From the NCBI GenBank assembly GCA_964418515.1, contig CAYQLK010000013.1:1-24447 (forward strand): a DNA stretch of 24,447 nucleotides, in the 5' to 3' direction. The position numbers and the translations under genes are program-made. The notes beneath the pieces are model-generated. The model was not told where the DNA came from and ran no database searches. It worked only from the letters and a program-made list of their open reading frames with translations. This DNA comes from CAYQLK01 sp964418515. GTDB lineage: Bacteria; Patescibacteriota; Microgenomatia; CAYQLK01. Shown here piece by piece: positions 15,000-22,665 of the stretch (position 1 is the first letter of the stretch; every line of letters begins with the position of its first letter).

Positions 15000-16787
15000 T
15001 TAGTTGGTTAGATAATTTCTAAGCGTATCATAATAGTTTGTGTATGGATTGTTTTCTTGCGGGGCAGGGGTTGGACTTTGGATAGAGAATCTTGACCCTT
15101 CTGCCCAGGTTTCAAAATCGGCGTGTTGAAGTAAGGCAAGAATGTTGGTCGTAAGAAGTGTTTGATCTTGTTCGGATAGTGAGAGGTATAGGCCTTTAAT
15201 CTCTGTGTGACCAGAGATCAGTCCGACGATAAAAGCAGAATCGCAATAATATTCAACAAAAAACCTTACATAATTACTTTCAGATTGATAATTGTGATTG
15301 GCAATTGAGTTTTTGCTTATTTTTGAAGCTAAATTATCCATTGTTTCGGGATTATCAATAAGCATTTTTACGAAAATTGCATAAAAGTCAGATGATTCGG
15401 CAAGTTTTTGAAGTTGGGGTAGCTTGGCGCCAACAAATTCCTTGGATGATTTGTATTGATTAGGTTTAAGTTCTAGAATTTGAGCGACTTGTTCTAGTGT
15501 AAATTTTTCTTTTGTTTGGCTGTTTGTGGCAAAAGTATGCGGTTCGATTTTGTAGAGTTTTTCTTGGCTGTTTGCTTCAGTATTTGTGATAAATGTTTCA
15601 AAAGGGTAGTTGGATGAGCCGGCGACGTAAGGGTTTAATTCCGAGTATTTTTTAAACAATTGGTCGAGTGTTCTGTATTGACTACCAAAATCTGGGTCAG
15701 TTAAGGCTTTCTCTTGAAGGGTTGCAAGATTTACTAGTTCTTCAGGAGTAAGTGAACCGGCAATTGATTTGTTTTGCTCAATGTTGGTAGCGTGTGCCCA
15801 CTCATGGCGTAAACTTTGAGGGTTATTAGGATTAACAACTAAAAGATAATTATTGCCGAGATCTTGGAAATAGTTGGGTTCAAAATTGTTAGCTTTTCTA
15901 ATTGTGAATTTGCCGCTAAGTGGAGCAAGTTCAGCAACTAGTGTTTGTAGGGAGTTAATTTCTGCTTCGGATAGATTTTCATAAGTTATTTCAGTGACCT
16001 TGTTGTTTTCTGCGCTGTTTAGGCGCAAATAGTCAGACAAGGAAATATTTAGACCAAAATATGGTCCATCTGGATTGAACACATGGTTGGTGTTGAATTG
16101 TATCTGCTCTAGGGTATTTTTAAGCTCGACAACATTAAAGTTTGTCGAAAGTGTGTTGAGTTGGGGTTTCACAATAGTATCGAGTATTTCTTGGTTTTGG
16201 AGAATAAAAATTTGTGATTCAGCGTCGAAATTTGGAAGAGAAGGGTATTTTAATTTGGTTAGATGTAGAAGCTCTGGGGTTTTGTTATCTGAGCTTAGAT
16301 TTGATGAGTAGGCAGCAAGTAGTTTAGCTTGAATTGATTCTATTTTTTTAAGATTTTCGACTTGATTTATGTATTCAGCTTTTTCTCTTTCGGTAAGACT
16401 TGAAGAAGAAATTTGCTTTATTAAGTTTTCGTAGGTTCCTTGTTCTGGTGTTGGGGTAACTTCAGGAGTTTGGGTAGGCGATATTTCTGGAGTAGGTGTT
16501 TGTGTGGGGATTTCAATGGTTACTGTTGAGCCATCAGGTGTAGTGGTGGTAAATACTGGTTTGGGTGGCGTCTCGATTGTTAAAGTGGCTTCAGGACTTG
16601 TTGTGGGGTATGTATCTGGATTGTCGGATTCACAGGCTTGAGCTAGTCCGGCGATAATTGTGCTACCAACGGCAGCTCCAGCGGTACCAAGAATAAACTG
16701 TTGACGTCTAGAGAGGTGAGATTTGTTTTTGGCTAGGTTTTTGGGATTAAATTCTTGAGGTTCGTACGGTTCGCGTTCGGTTGGCAT
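15000..16787 (-). CDS. Tat-like secreted protein with HExxH metalloprotease motif
   Basis: 595 residues. The N-terminus carries a twin-arginine type signal, SRRQQFILG (residues 26-34), then a small-residue hydrophobic stretch ending in AQAC. That Cys could be lipidated, although the lipobox is poor. Residues about 56-117 are a Thr/Pro-rich stalk like the linkers of the giant protein. The folded part contains HEWAH (H328, E329, H332), the zinc motif of metallopeptidases. A later FVEYYCDS (E512, D516) could supply the third ligand, as in gluzincins. I cannot name the peptidase family. The ATG lies 6 bases after a perfect TATAAT. It probably acts outside the membrane on surface or wall proteins; its substrate is unknown. 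Confidence 0.75.
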   Translation of the reverse strand: MPTEREPYEPQEFNPKNLAKNKSHLSRRQQFILGTAGAAVGSTIIAGLAQACESDNPDTYPTTSPEATLTIETPPKPVFTTTTPDGSTVTIEIPTQTPTPEISPTQTPEVTPTPEQGTYENLIKQISSSSLTEREKAEYINQVENLKKIESIQAKLLAAYSSNLSSDNKTPELLHLTKLKYPSLPNFDAESQIFILQNQEILDTIVKPQLNTLSTNFNVVELKNTLEQIQFNTNHVFNPDGPYFGLNISLSDYLRLNSAENNKVTEITYENLSEAEINSLQTLVAELAPLSGKFTIRKANNFEPNYFQDLGNNYLLVVNPNNPQSLRHEWAHATNIEQNKSIAGSLTPEELVNLATLQEKALTDPDFGSQYRTLDQLFKKYSELNPYVAGSSNYPFETFITNTEANSQEKLYKIEPHTFATNSQTKEKFTLEQVAQILELKPNQYKSSKEFVGAKLPQLQKLAESSDFYAIFVKMLIDNPETMDNLASKISKNSIANHNYQSESNYVRFFVEYYCDSAFIVGLISGHTEIKGLYLSLSEQDQTLLTTNILALLQHADFETWAEGSRFSIQSPTPAPQENNPYTNYYDTLRNYLTN

Positions 16788-16793
16788 ACCGTA

Positions 16794-16799
16794 ATTATA
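16794..16799 (-). promoter_or_regulatory. -10 box for a leaderless metalloprotease message
   Basis: A perfect TATAAT on the minus strand, 6 bases before the ATG (16785-16787). There is no room for a Shine-Dalgarno. Confidence 0.6.
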
Positions 16800-16836
16800 T
16801 TATTTTTTGACTTGATTCGAAGAGGAGAGTATTTAT

Positions 16837-17301
16837 TTAGGCTGCTTTTTCTACGGTGTTGTCTATAGGTGTAGTAGCTGGAAGGTTTGGGTTTTGTATT
16901 TGATCCTTTTTGGCTTCAAAGCTTGTGATGTTTTCTACTGGAAGAGGTTGTTGTGTTGTGTGTTTTTTTGAAAAAAATCCCAAGATTAACGCTTTGAGTC
17001 CAGTTTTTGGTTTGGATTCTTGAGAATTCACAACTGATGCTTCTGTGGTTGAGGGGAGGGTTGGGCTGATTTCGTGTCTAATGTTGGAATTTGGATTAAT
17101 ACCTTCTTCAACAGATGTTGAGGGCATGGCAGCTAGGTTCTTGCGAATCGAGGCGATGGCTGCTTGGTCAATATCTACCTCGCTCGCTGTAGGTGCGGTT
17201 GGTGCTGGGTTTGTCTCGCTAGTAGCAGTTGCTGGTGTAACTGGTAATTCTGTAGGTGGAGTTGTAGTCGTGGAGGGTGTTTCTAAGGTATTAGTATTCA
17301 T
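16837..17301 (-). CDS. Disordered Thr/Pro-rich protein
   Basis: 154 residues rich in Thr, Pro, Ala and Ser, with no signal peptide or membrane helix. Two short segments may be ordered: residues 41-60 (VDIDQAAIASIRKNLAAMP), a likely amphipathic helix, and 101-114 (GLKALILGFFSKKH), a hydrophobic-basic patch that could touch the membrane. It lies upstream of the metalloprotease gene on the same strand, 49 bases apart, but each has its own -10 box. It starts at ATG 17299-17301, 8 bases after TATACT. I recognise no family. The composition makes family searches unreliable, so its being a gene rests mainly on frame length, start context and position. Confidence 0.6.
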   Translation of the reverse strand: MNTNTLETPSTTTTPPTELPVTPATATSETNPAPTAPTASEVDIDQAAIASIRKNLAAMPSTSVEEGINPNSNIRHEISPTLPSTTEASVVNSQESKPKTGLKALILGFFSKKHTTQQPLPVENITSFEAKKDQIQNPNLPATTPIDNTVEKAA

Positions 17302-17309
17302 TGCTTATT

Positions 17310-17315
17310 AGTATA
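17310..17315 (-). promoter_or_regulatory. -10 box of the disordered-protein gene
   Basis: TATACT on the minus strand, 8 bases before the ATG. It is divergent from the sulfatase-cluster promoter, the two -10 boxes being 53 bases apart. Confidence 0.5.
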
Positions 17316-17368
17316 ACAAGATTAGTTTTTGAAGTAAAAAGTTTAATGTTTTTGTGTTGTCTTTCAAT

Positions 17369-17374
17369 TAGAAT
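17369..17374 (+). promoter_or_regulatory. -10 box of the sulfatase-like cluster
   Basis: TAGAAT lies 6 bases before the ATG at 17381. It probably drives all four sulfatase-like genes, which follow with overlaps or a 2-base gap. Confidence 0.5.
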
Positions 17375-17380
17375 AAAGGC

Positions 17381-18526
17381 ATGAGTTTTATGCGTTTTGG
17401 TATTTTGTTTTTGTTTGTTATATTATTGGCAATTTTGTTGAATGCAGTATTTTTTCGTAAGTCTGAAGGTGGGTGTAGTAAGTGTGATGTGGTGCTAGTA
17501 ACACTAGATAGTTGGAGATATGAAGATTTTGATAAATTAAAAATGCCACAGGGTAGTGTTTTTTTTGAAAATGCGATAGCAAATTCAACATGGACACTAC
17601 CTAGTTATGTATCTATTTATACTAGTGATTATCCAGCTACGCAGGGAGTATGGCTTCCTTTTGATAAGTTAGCTCTTGAGAGTGAAAATTTTGTATCAAA
17701 ATTAAAGAGTTTGGGTTATAAGACAAGTGCATATTCAGTTGGTCCGTTTTTTCAGAAAGAGTGGGGTTTTGAATCTGGGTTTGATAAATTTCTAAATGTT
17801 TCTAGTGCTGACGAGCTGAATAAAGTTTGGAAAGCTGATTTGGGTGCAAATAGCACAAATACTCAACCAGATTTTTATTGGATTAGGTTAGGAGGTAAGG
17901 AGTTGGTTTTGGATTATGAAAATAATATTGACCAAACTACGTTACACGTTAAGGATTTGTTAAGCCAAATTGCTAACTATAAAAATACCGAGATTGTGGT
18001 TGTTGGAGCGTTTGGAGAATTATCTCAAAAGCCTAGTTTGGATTCTATTAGAGTGCCAATGTTTTTTTATAGTCCCAAAACAAGAAACATAAATACTGAG
18101 GATGTTTTTGAGGTCAAAGATGTTGGAAAATTGATTTTGGGTGAAGCAGAGTTTTTGAAGAATAGAAATTCCCAAAAGTCTTTAGTTGCCTTGACTTCGG
18201 TTACGGAAAGTGAAAAGTTGGTAAGAGAGATTTATGAGAATGGTAAAGAGCTGGAGGTTGAGCAAGTAGTAAGAAATAAAGAGTGGAATCAACCTTATTT
18301 CTCATCGTCAATATCAAATAATTGGCACTTAATAAAAGATTTGTATGGAGAATATTTTTTATACGACTTGCAGTCTGATCCTGATGAAAAAAATAATCTA
18401 TTTCAGAATTGGAATTCATTAACAGGAGAAAAGAGAGCCCAAGCAATCGATGTAATACGTTCAATAGGTGGAGATGTGCCAGAGTTATGTGGAATATATT
18501 GTGGTTCAGATGAATTTTTTAAGTAA
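17381..18526 (+). CDS. Degenerate sulfatase-superfamily protein (probable pseudoenzyme)
   Basis: 381 residues with an N-terminal membrane anchor (about 7-25) and a shortened sulfatase-like outer domain. The fold can be followed: CDVVLVTLDSWR (D43, the first metal-site Asp position), STWTLPSYVS with T72 at the nucleophile position, and a C-terminal WHLIKDLYGEYFLYDLQSDPDEKNNL that matches the end of sulfatases. The usual Asp-His-Gly-Glu metal site is replaced by GAFGE (residues 209-213), and the His-Asp-Pro-Tyr motif of its neighbours is missing. It is about 75 residues shorter than they are. It is therefore unlikely to catalyse and may be a partner or regulator of the three downstream enzymes. 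The reading frame is intact. Its end overlaps the next start by 17 bases. Confidence 0.8.
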   Translation: MSFMRFGILFLFVILLAILLNAVFFRKSEGGCSKCDVVLVTLDSWRYEDFDKLKMPQGSVFFENAIANSTWTLPSYVSIYTSDYPATQGVWLPFDKLALESENFVSKLKSLGYKTSAYSVGPFFQKEWGFESGFDKFLNVSSADELNKVWKADLGANSTNTQPDFYWIRLGGKELVLDYENNIDQTTLHVKDLLSQIANYKNTEIVVVGAFGELSQKPSLDSIRVPMFFYSPKTRNINTEDVFEVKDVGKLILGEAEFLKNRNSQKSLVALTSVTESEKLVREIYENGKELEVEQVVRNKEWNQPYFSSSISNNWHLIKDLYGEYFLYDLQSDPDEKNNLFQNWNSLTGEKRAQAIDVIRSIGGDVPELCGIYCGSDEFFK

Positions 18527-19877
18527 GAAAACAATAACCATATTGTTTGCTGTTATTTCGGTTGCTGCGTTTTGTGTGGTTGTTAAAAAAGATTCTCGGT
18601 TTACACAAAATACTGGTCTAAAATGTGGTGACAGCCAGTGTAACGTGGTCTTGATTGTTTCTGATACCTTATCTGCTCAACATATGAGTGTATATGGATA
18701 CAAACATAAAACAACGCCATTTATGGATGATTTTTTCGGTAATAAAGGGATTGTTTTTGAGAACGCATACAGTAATGCAACTTGGACGTTGCCATCTTTT
18801 GCTTCAATGTTTAGATCAAGGTATCCATCACAAATAAAGCTTGCTGAAATTGCTCAAAAACCTGGTGATACTACATTTGTGGAGATATTAAGAGAAAAAG
18901 GTATCAATATTGTAGGAAAAGTCGGTCATATTGGAGGTGATATTTCACAAAGTGTAGAAAATGTGTTTGAGGATGAGGAATTTTTGGAGACAATAGGAGA
19001 TGGGGAGGTAAATTACAGGGTTTTTAGCGAATGGATTAATGCTCAAAAAAATAAAGATAAACCGTTTTTTGCATTCTTTCACGAATTAAATGTGCACGAT
19101 CCATATGAAGCTCCAGAGAGATATAGTGAAATGTTTGATGGAAAAAAAACAGATGAGCCAGTTGGTATTGATGAGATATTACAAGTAATGAAAAACGAAA
19201 ATTTTGGTAGTGCTGAACAGAAAAGACGATTCGTTGCGAAATATGATCAAGAAGTTAGATATCAAGATGATATGTTAAGAGATTTTGTGAATTCAATTGA
19301 TGATGAAACCATGAAAAAAACAATATTTATTTTTACTGCTGATCACGGTGAAGGTTTTTTTGAGCATAATTCTCTTTCTCATAATAGTGGTGTTTACAAC
19401 GAAATAGTTAAGGTTCCACTACTTGTTCACTTGCCTCAAAGTGAGGGTGCTTGGAAAAGTGCTACAGCTGTTTCTTTAATGGATATTGCGCCAACAATAC
19501 TTTCTATTTTTGGAGCAAAAATACCTAGTAACTATGAAGGGATAAATTTGGAAATTGATAATAGTAATACCGAGCAAGGTCTAGGTCGATTAGTTGTAAG
19601 TGAGCACGGAAATTGTATGTGGAGGTCCGCATTTGATAAAGAGTCGGATCGTTTAATCGAAAACTATTCAAATTTATTGGAGGAAAATTTGTTAACGTTG
19701 GTAACCAGAGAGTCATTTGTTTTGGGGAATAATAAATTTATTAGTCAAAATAGAGATTTAGAAATGTTTAATATTAAAGTTGACCCTCAAGAAAAACATG
19801 ATTTATTGCAAAATTTTTCAAAAAAAGACAGAAAAAATATTTATTTATTTCTTAAAAATCTTCAAAGATTAAATTAA
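18510..19877 (+). CDS. Membrane-anchored sulfatase-superfamily enzyme, copy 2
   Basis: 455 residues from ATG 18510. An in-frame ATG at 18468 is less likely because 18510 gives the same N-terminal layout as the paralogs. A membrane anchor (about 8-25) is followed by a Cys pair (C39, C44) and the alkaline-phosphatase-superfamily core on the outside. D52 in VSDTLSAQH and D278/H279 in TADHGEGF would bind metal; HELNVHDPYEAP (H191, H196) lines the site. The catalytic position holds T93 (TWTLPSFAS), where sulfatases have Cys or Ser matured to formylglycine. This points to phosphotransferase or phosphohydrolase chemistry with a Thr nucleophile. The substrate is unknown, perhaps a surface glycan or lipid. 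It overlaps copy 3 by one base (TAATG). Confidence 0.85.
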   Translation: MNFLSKKTITILFAVISVAAFCVVVKKDSRFTQNTGLKCGDSQCNVVLIVSDTLSAQHMSVYGYKHKTTPFMDDFFGNKGIVFENAYSNATWTLPSFASMFRSRYPSQIKLAEIAQKPGDTTFVEILREKGINIVGKVGHIGGDISQSVENVFEDEEFLETIGDGEVNYRVFSEWINAQKNKDKPFFAFFHELNVHDPYEAPERYSEMFDGKKTDEPVGIDEILQVMKNENFGSAEQKRRFVAKYDQEVRYQDDMLRDFVNSIDDETMKKTIFIFTADHGEGFFEHNSLSHNSGVYNEIVKVPLLVHLPQSEGAWKSATAVSLMDIAPTILSIFGAKIPSNYEGINLEIDNSNTEQGLGRLVVSEHGNCMWRSAFDKESDRLIENYSNLLEENLLTLVTRESFVLGNNKFISQNRDLEMFNIKVDPQEKHDLLQNFSKKDRKNIYLFLKNLQRLN

Positions 19878-21247
19878 TGAGCTTTTTGAAACAAAAATTA
19901 AAAATAGTAAGTTTAATACTGATTTTTATTATTCTAATTGTTGCAGGTGCTTATTTTATAAAGAATGATGGTCGCTTGTTTCAAGCACAAGGGATAAGGT
20001 GCGAAGGAAGGCAATGTAATGTGATTTTGATTGTTTCTGACACATTATCTGCTCAACACATGAGTGTATATGGATATCAGAGAGAGACTACGCCTTTTAT
20101 AAAGAGTTATTTTGAAAAAAATGGTGTAATTTTTGACTCAGCATCAAGTACGGCGTCGTGGACAATGCCGTCTTTTGCGTCGATGTTTAGATCAAAGTAT
20201 CCATCACAAATTTTACTTAAAGATTTGGCCTCAAAAAAGGATCCAAATACTTTTGTCGATGTCCTAAGAAGTCAGGGAGTAGAAATAAAGGGCGCTGTTG
20301 ACACAGGACAATTAATTAAAGAAAGTGTGGCTAATGTTTTTGATTCTAAGGAGGTTTTGGGTGGTAGTGGTGAGGCTAGATTTATATCTGCGGGTCAGTG
20401 GCTTGCCGAGCGCGATATTAAGAATAAAAAGCCATTTTTTATGATGATTCATGATTGGACGGTTCACGATCCTTATACGCCGCAAAAAAAATATCAAAAT
20501 CTTTTCGACGAGCCAGCTGTTTATGAAGGGGATGTATCTCATGAGGAAATCGAGGAGGTTAAGGGAAATAAGTTTCAATCTGACGCACAAAAAGAGAAAT
20601 TCGTCAGAAGATACGATCAGGAGGTTAAAGAATTTGATGACTTAATTAAAGGGTTTGTGGAATCTTTAAGTCAGGAAATACTAGATAGCTCAATAATTAT
20701 GATTACGAGTGACCACGGAGAAGGATTTGATGAACACGGATTTTTTTATCACGGTGCCCATGTTTACGAGGAGTTTGTAAAAATACCAATGCTTGTAAAG
20801 TTCCCTAATAATGCCTTTGCTGAACAAAGAGTATCTACTCCTGTGTCCTTAATTGATATGGGGCCAACAGTTCTTAATATATTCGGCAAAAAGGTTCCAG
20901 AAAGTTATCTTGGGGTTAATTTTTTTGACCTGATTGGTGATAAAAACAGACATAATGAGAGGAATATTATTTCTGAATTGGGGTCTTTTGATTTAAGCTT
21001 AGGTGGAGAAGTGAAATCGTTTGATCAATTGGATAAAAAAATATTAGACAGGTATATTTTTAACGATAGATTACAATTAGCCGTACGAAAAAAGAATTGG
21101 AAGTTAATTAAGAGTCTTAAGGGGGTTGAGTTGTTTAATCTTGAGAATGATAGTTTTGAGAAAAATAATTTGATTCAGGAATGGGAAAGTTATCCTGAGG
21201 AGGATAAAAAAATTATAAAAGAATTGCTTGAATCTATAAAAAATTAA
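19877..21247 (+). CDS. Membrane-anchored sulfatase-superfamily enzyme, copy 3
   Basis: 456 residues, closest to copy 2: the stretch VSDTLSAQHMSVYGY is identical in both. Anchor at about 9-28; Cys pair C42 and C47; D55 in DTLSAQH; T96 at the nucleophile position (SWTMPSFAS); IHDWTVHDPYTP; and TSDHGEGFDEH (D279, H280). The C-terminus has the family ending NWKLIKSLKGVELFNLENDSFEKNNL. It starts in the stop of copy 2 and ends 2 bases before copy 4, so expression is coupled. All core metal residues are kept, so it is probably active. Arylsulfatase activity is less likely than phosphoester or phosphotransfer chemistry because the formylglycine Cys/Ser is absent. Confidence 0.87.
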   Translation: MSFLKQKLKIVSLILIFIILIVAGAYFIKNDGRLFQAQGIRCEGRQCNVILIVSDTLSAQHMSVYGYQRETTPFIKSYFEKNGVIFDSASSTASWTMPSFASMFRSKYPSQILLKDLASKKDPNTFVDVLRSQGVEIKGAVDTGQLIKESVANVFDSKEVLGGSGEARFISAGQWLAERDIKNKKPFFMMIHDWTVHDPYTPQKKYQNLFDEPAVYEGDVSHEEIEEVKGNKFQSDAQKEKFVRRYDQEVKEFDDLIKGFVESLSQEILDSSIIMITSDHGEGFDEHGFFYHGAHVYEEFVKIPMLVKFPNNAFAEQRVSTPVSLIDMGPTVLNIFGKKVPESYLGVNFFDLIGDKNRHNERNIISELGSFDLSLGGEVKSFDQLDKKILDRYIFNDRLQLAVRKKNWKLIKSLKGVELFNLENDSFEKNNLIQEWESYPEEDKKIIKELLESIKN

Positions 21248-21249
21248 TT

Positions 21250-22605
21250 ATGAAGGTCAAGGGTGTACTATCTGCTACTGTTTTTTTGGTTGTATTAGTA
21301 ATTGGCGTAGTTTTTGTTAATTCTAGAATTAGTCAAAATATTGATACTGATAAAGAGCTTTGTGGTGGTAAGAAATGCAATGTGGTTCTTATATATGTTG
21401 ATACTCTATCTGCTCAACATTTAAGTGGAAACGGATATTTTAGGCAAACATCTCCGTTTATTGATGAGTTTTTTCTAAATCAAGGATTAGTATTTAAAAA
21501 CGCGACTAGTAATGGTACTTGGACTGTGCCGTCTTTTGCATCGATGTTTAAATCAAAACTTCCTTCTGAAATTACGGTAAATGAAATGATAAATAGTAGT
21601 GATAATGGCGATTTTGTTGATTATCTAAGAGAAGCCGGAATAGAAGTGAAAGCAGTACTTAGGAATCAGCCTACAACTGTTGACCAGTCTATTGACCCAA
21701 GGTTTAAACAGGATGAAATAATTCAAGCTTCAAGAGGTCATGCATTTGAGAAGTCGGCTGAGTGGATCAATAAAAGAGCTAGTTCAGAAAACGAAAAGCC
21801 GTTTTTTTTGATGGTGCATAGTTGGGATGTTCATCATCCATTTGATCCTCCTGAATCATATCAAAATTTGTTTACGGATAAGCCAAGCTACAAGGGTCCG
21901 ATGGGTTTAGAAGAATTCCAACCATTGAGGAGAGTTCCAATTGAACAGTGGCAGGATAAGTTGGACAGCGTAAAGTTACAGTACGATCAAGGTATTAGAA
22001 AAACTGATGATTATTTGAAGAATTTTATAGAGAGTTTTCCTCAAGAACTTGCTAGTGACACGGTTTTTATCTTAACCGCTGATCACGGTGAGGGGTTTGC
22101 GCAGCACGATAATTTTGTTGGACATGCATTCGCACCTTATCAAGAAATTATTCACGTACCACTGTCGATTAATTTGCCAAGGGATGATAAAAAGATTGAA
22201 ATTAACAATCGTGTGTCTCTAATTGACTTAGCGCCAACAATTTTAGATATTTATGGGGTTAAAAAACCGGATTTATATCGCGGGCAAAGTTTACTTTCCG
22301 CTAGTGAAAAAGATAAAGAGCGATTTGTGAAATCGGAGTTTGGGCAATCATTATGGTTAACTAATTTTAAGGGTCTGTATCCTGAAAATGAGGGTGTAGG
22401 AGTGCCAATTATGACAACAGATATGGTTGGTGGTAGTTATGGAAAATGGAAAGTAATGAATTTTGAGGGTAGGGATATTGAACTATTTAATTTAGAAAAT
22501 GATCCTTTAGAGCAGAAAAATATTATAAATGATGTGGATAGCTTGCCTAGCGAGGATAAGGAACAAATTAAATTTATTTTTGACGAGTTGGGAATTAAAT
22601 ATTAG
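21250..22605 (+). CDS. Membrane-anchored sulfatase-superfamily enzyme, copy 4
   Basis: 451 residues, the most diverged of the three intact copies. Anchor at about 6-24; Cys pair C38 and C43; YVDTLSAQHLSGNGY with D51; T92 at the nucleophile position (TWTVPSFAS); VHSWDVHHPFDPP; and TADHGEGFAQH (D278, H279). The ending KWKVMNFEGRDIELFNLENDPLEQKNI is typical of the superfamily. It starts 2 bases after copy 3 and closes the cluster; no terminator is seen before mnmA. Differences from copies 2 and 3 lie mainly in the variable middle (residues 110-180 and 205-245), which may change the substrate. Confidence 0.87.
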   Translation: MKVKGVLSATVFLVVLVIGVVFVNSRISQNIDTDKELCGGKKCNVVLIYVDTLSAQHLSGNGYFRQTSPFIDEFFLNQGLVFKNATSNGTWTVPSFASMFKSKLPSEITVNEMINSSDNGDFVDYLREAGIEVKAVLRNQPTTVDQSIDPRFKQDEIIQASRGHAFEKSAEWINKRASSENEKPFFLMVHSWDVHHPFDPPESYQNLFTDKPSYKGPMGLEEFQPLRRVPIEQWQDKLDSVKLQYDQGIRKTDDYLKNFIESFPQELASDTVFILTADHGEGFAQHDNFVGHAFAPYQEIIHVPLSINLPRDDKKIEINNRVSLIDLAPTILDIYGVKKPDLYRGQSLLSASEKDKERFVKSEFGQSLWLTNFKGLYPENEGVGVPIMTTDMVGGSYGKWKVMNFEGRDIELFNLENDPLEQKNIINDVDSLPSEDKEQIKFIFDELGIKY

Positions 22606-22625
22606 TAAGTAGATAGGAAATTCGC

Positions 22626-22661
22626 TATAATTCGCCAAATTTAATAAGACAAATTTATACT
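22626..22661 (+). promoter_or_regulatory. Possible mnmA promoter elements
   Basis: A perfect TATAAT (22626-22631) lies 34 bases before the mnmA ATG, and a TATACT (22656-22661) lies 4 bases before it. The first would give a leader of under 30 bases with no Shine-Dalgarno. Neither has a good -35. Confidence 0.4.
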
Positions 22662-22665
22662 CAAA

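Noticed and set aside
18468..18509. Earlier ATG start for the second sulfatase-like gene
   Set aside because: It would add 14 residues fully inside the preceding gene. The ATG at 18510 gives the same short basic N-terminus and anchor as the other copies.
17381..22605. Calling these genes arylsulfatases
   Set aside because: The formylglycine-forming Cys or Ser is Thr in all four, and the first lacks its metal site. Only superfamily membership is supported.
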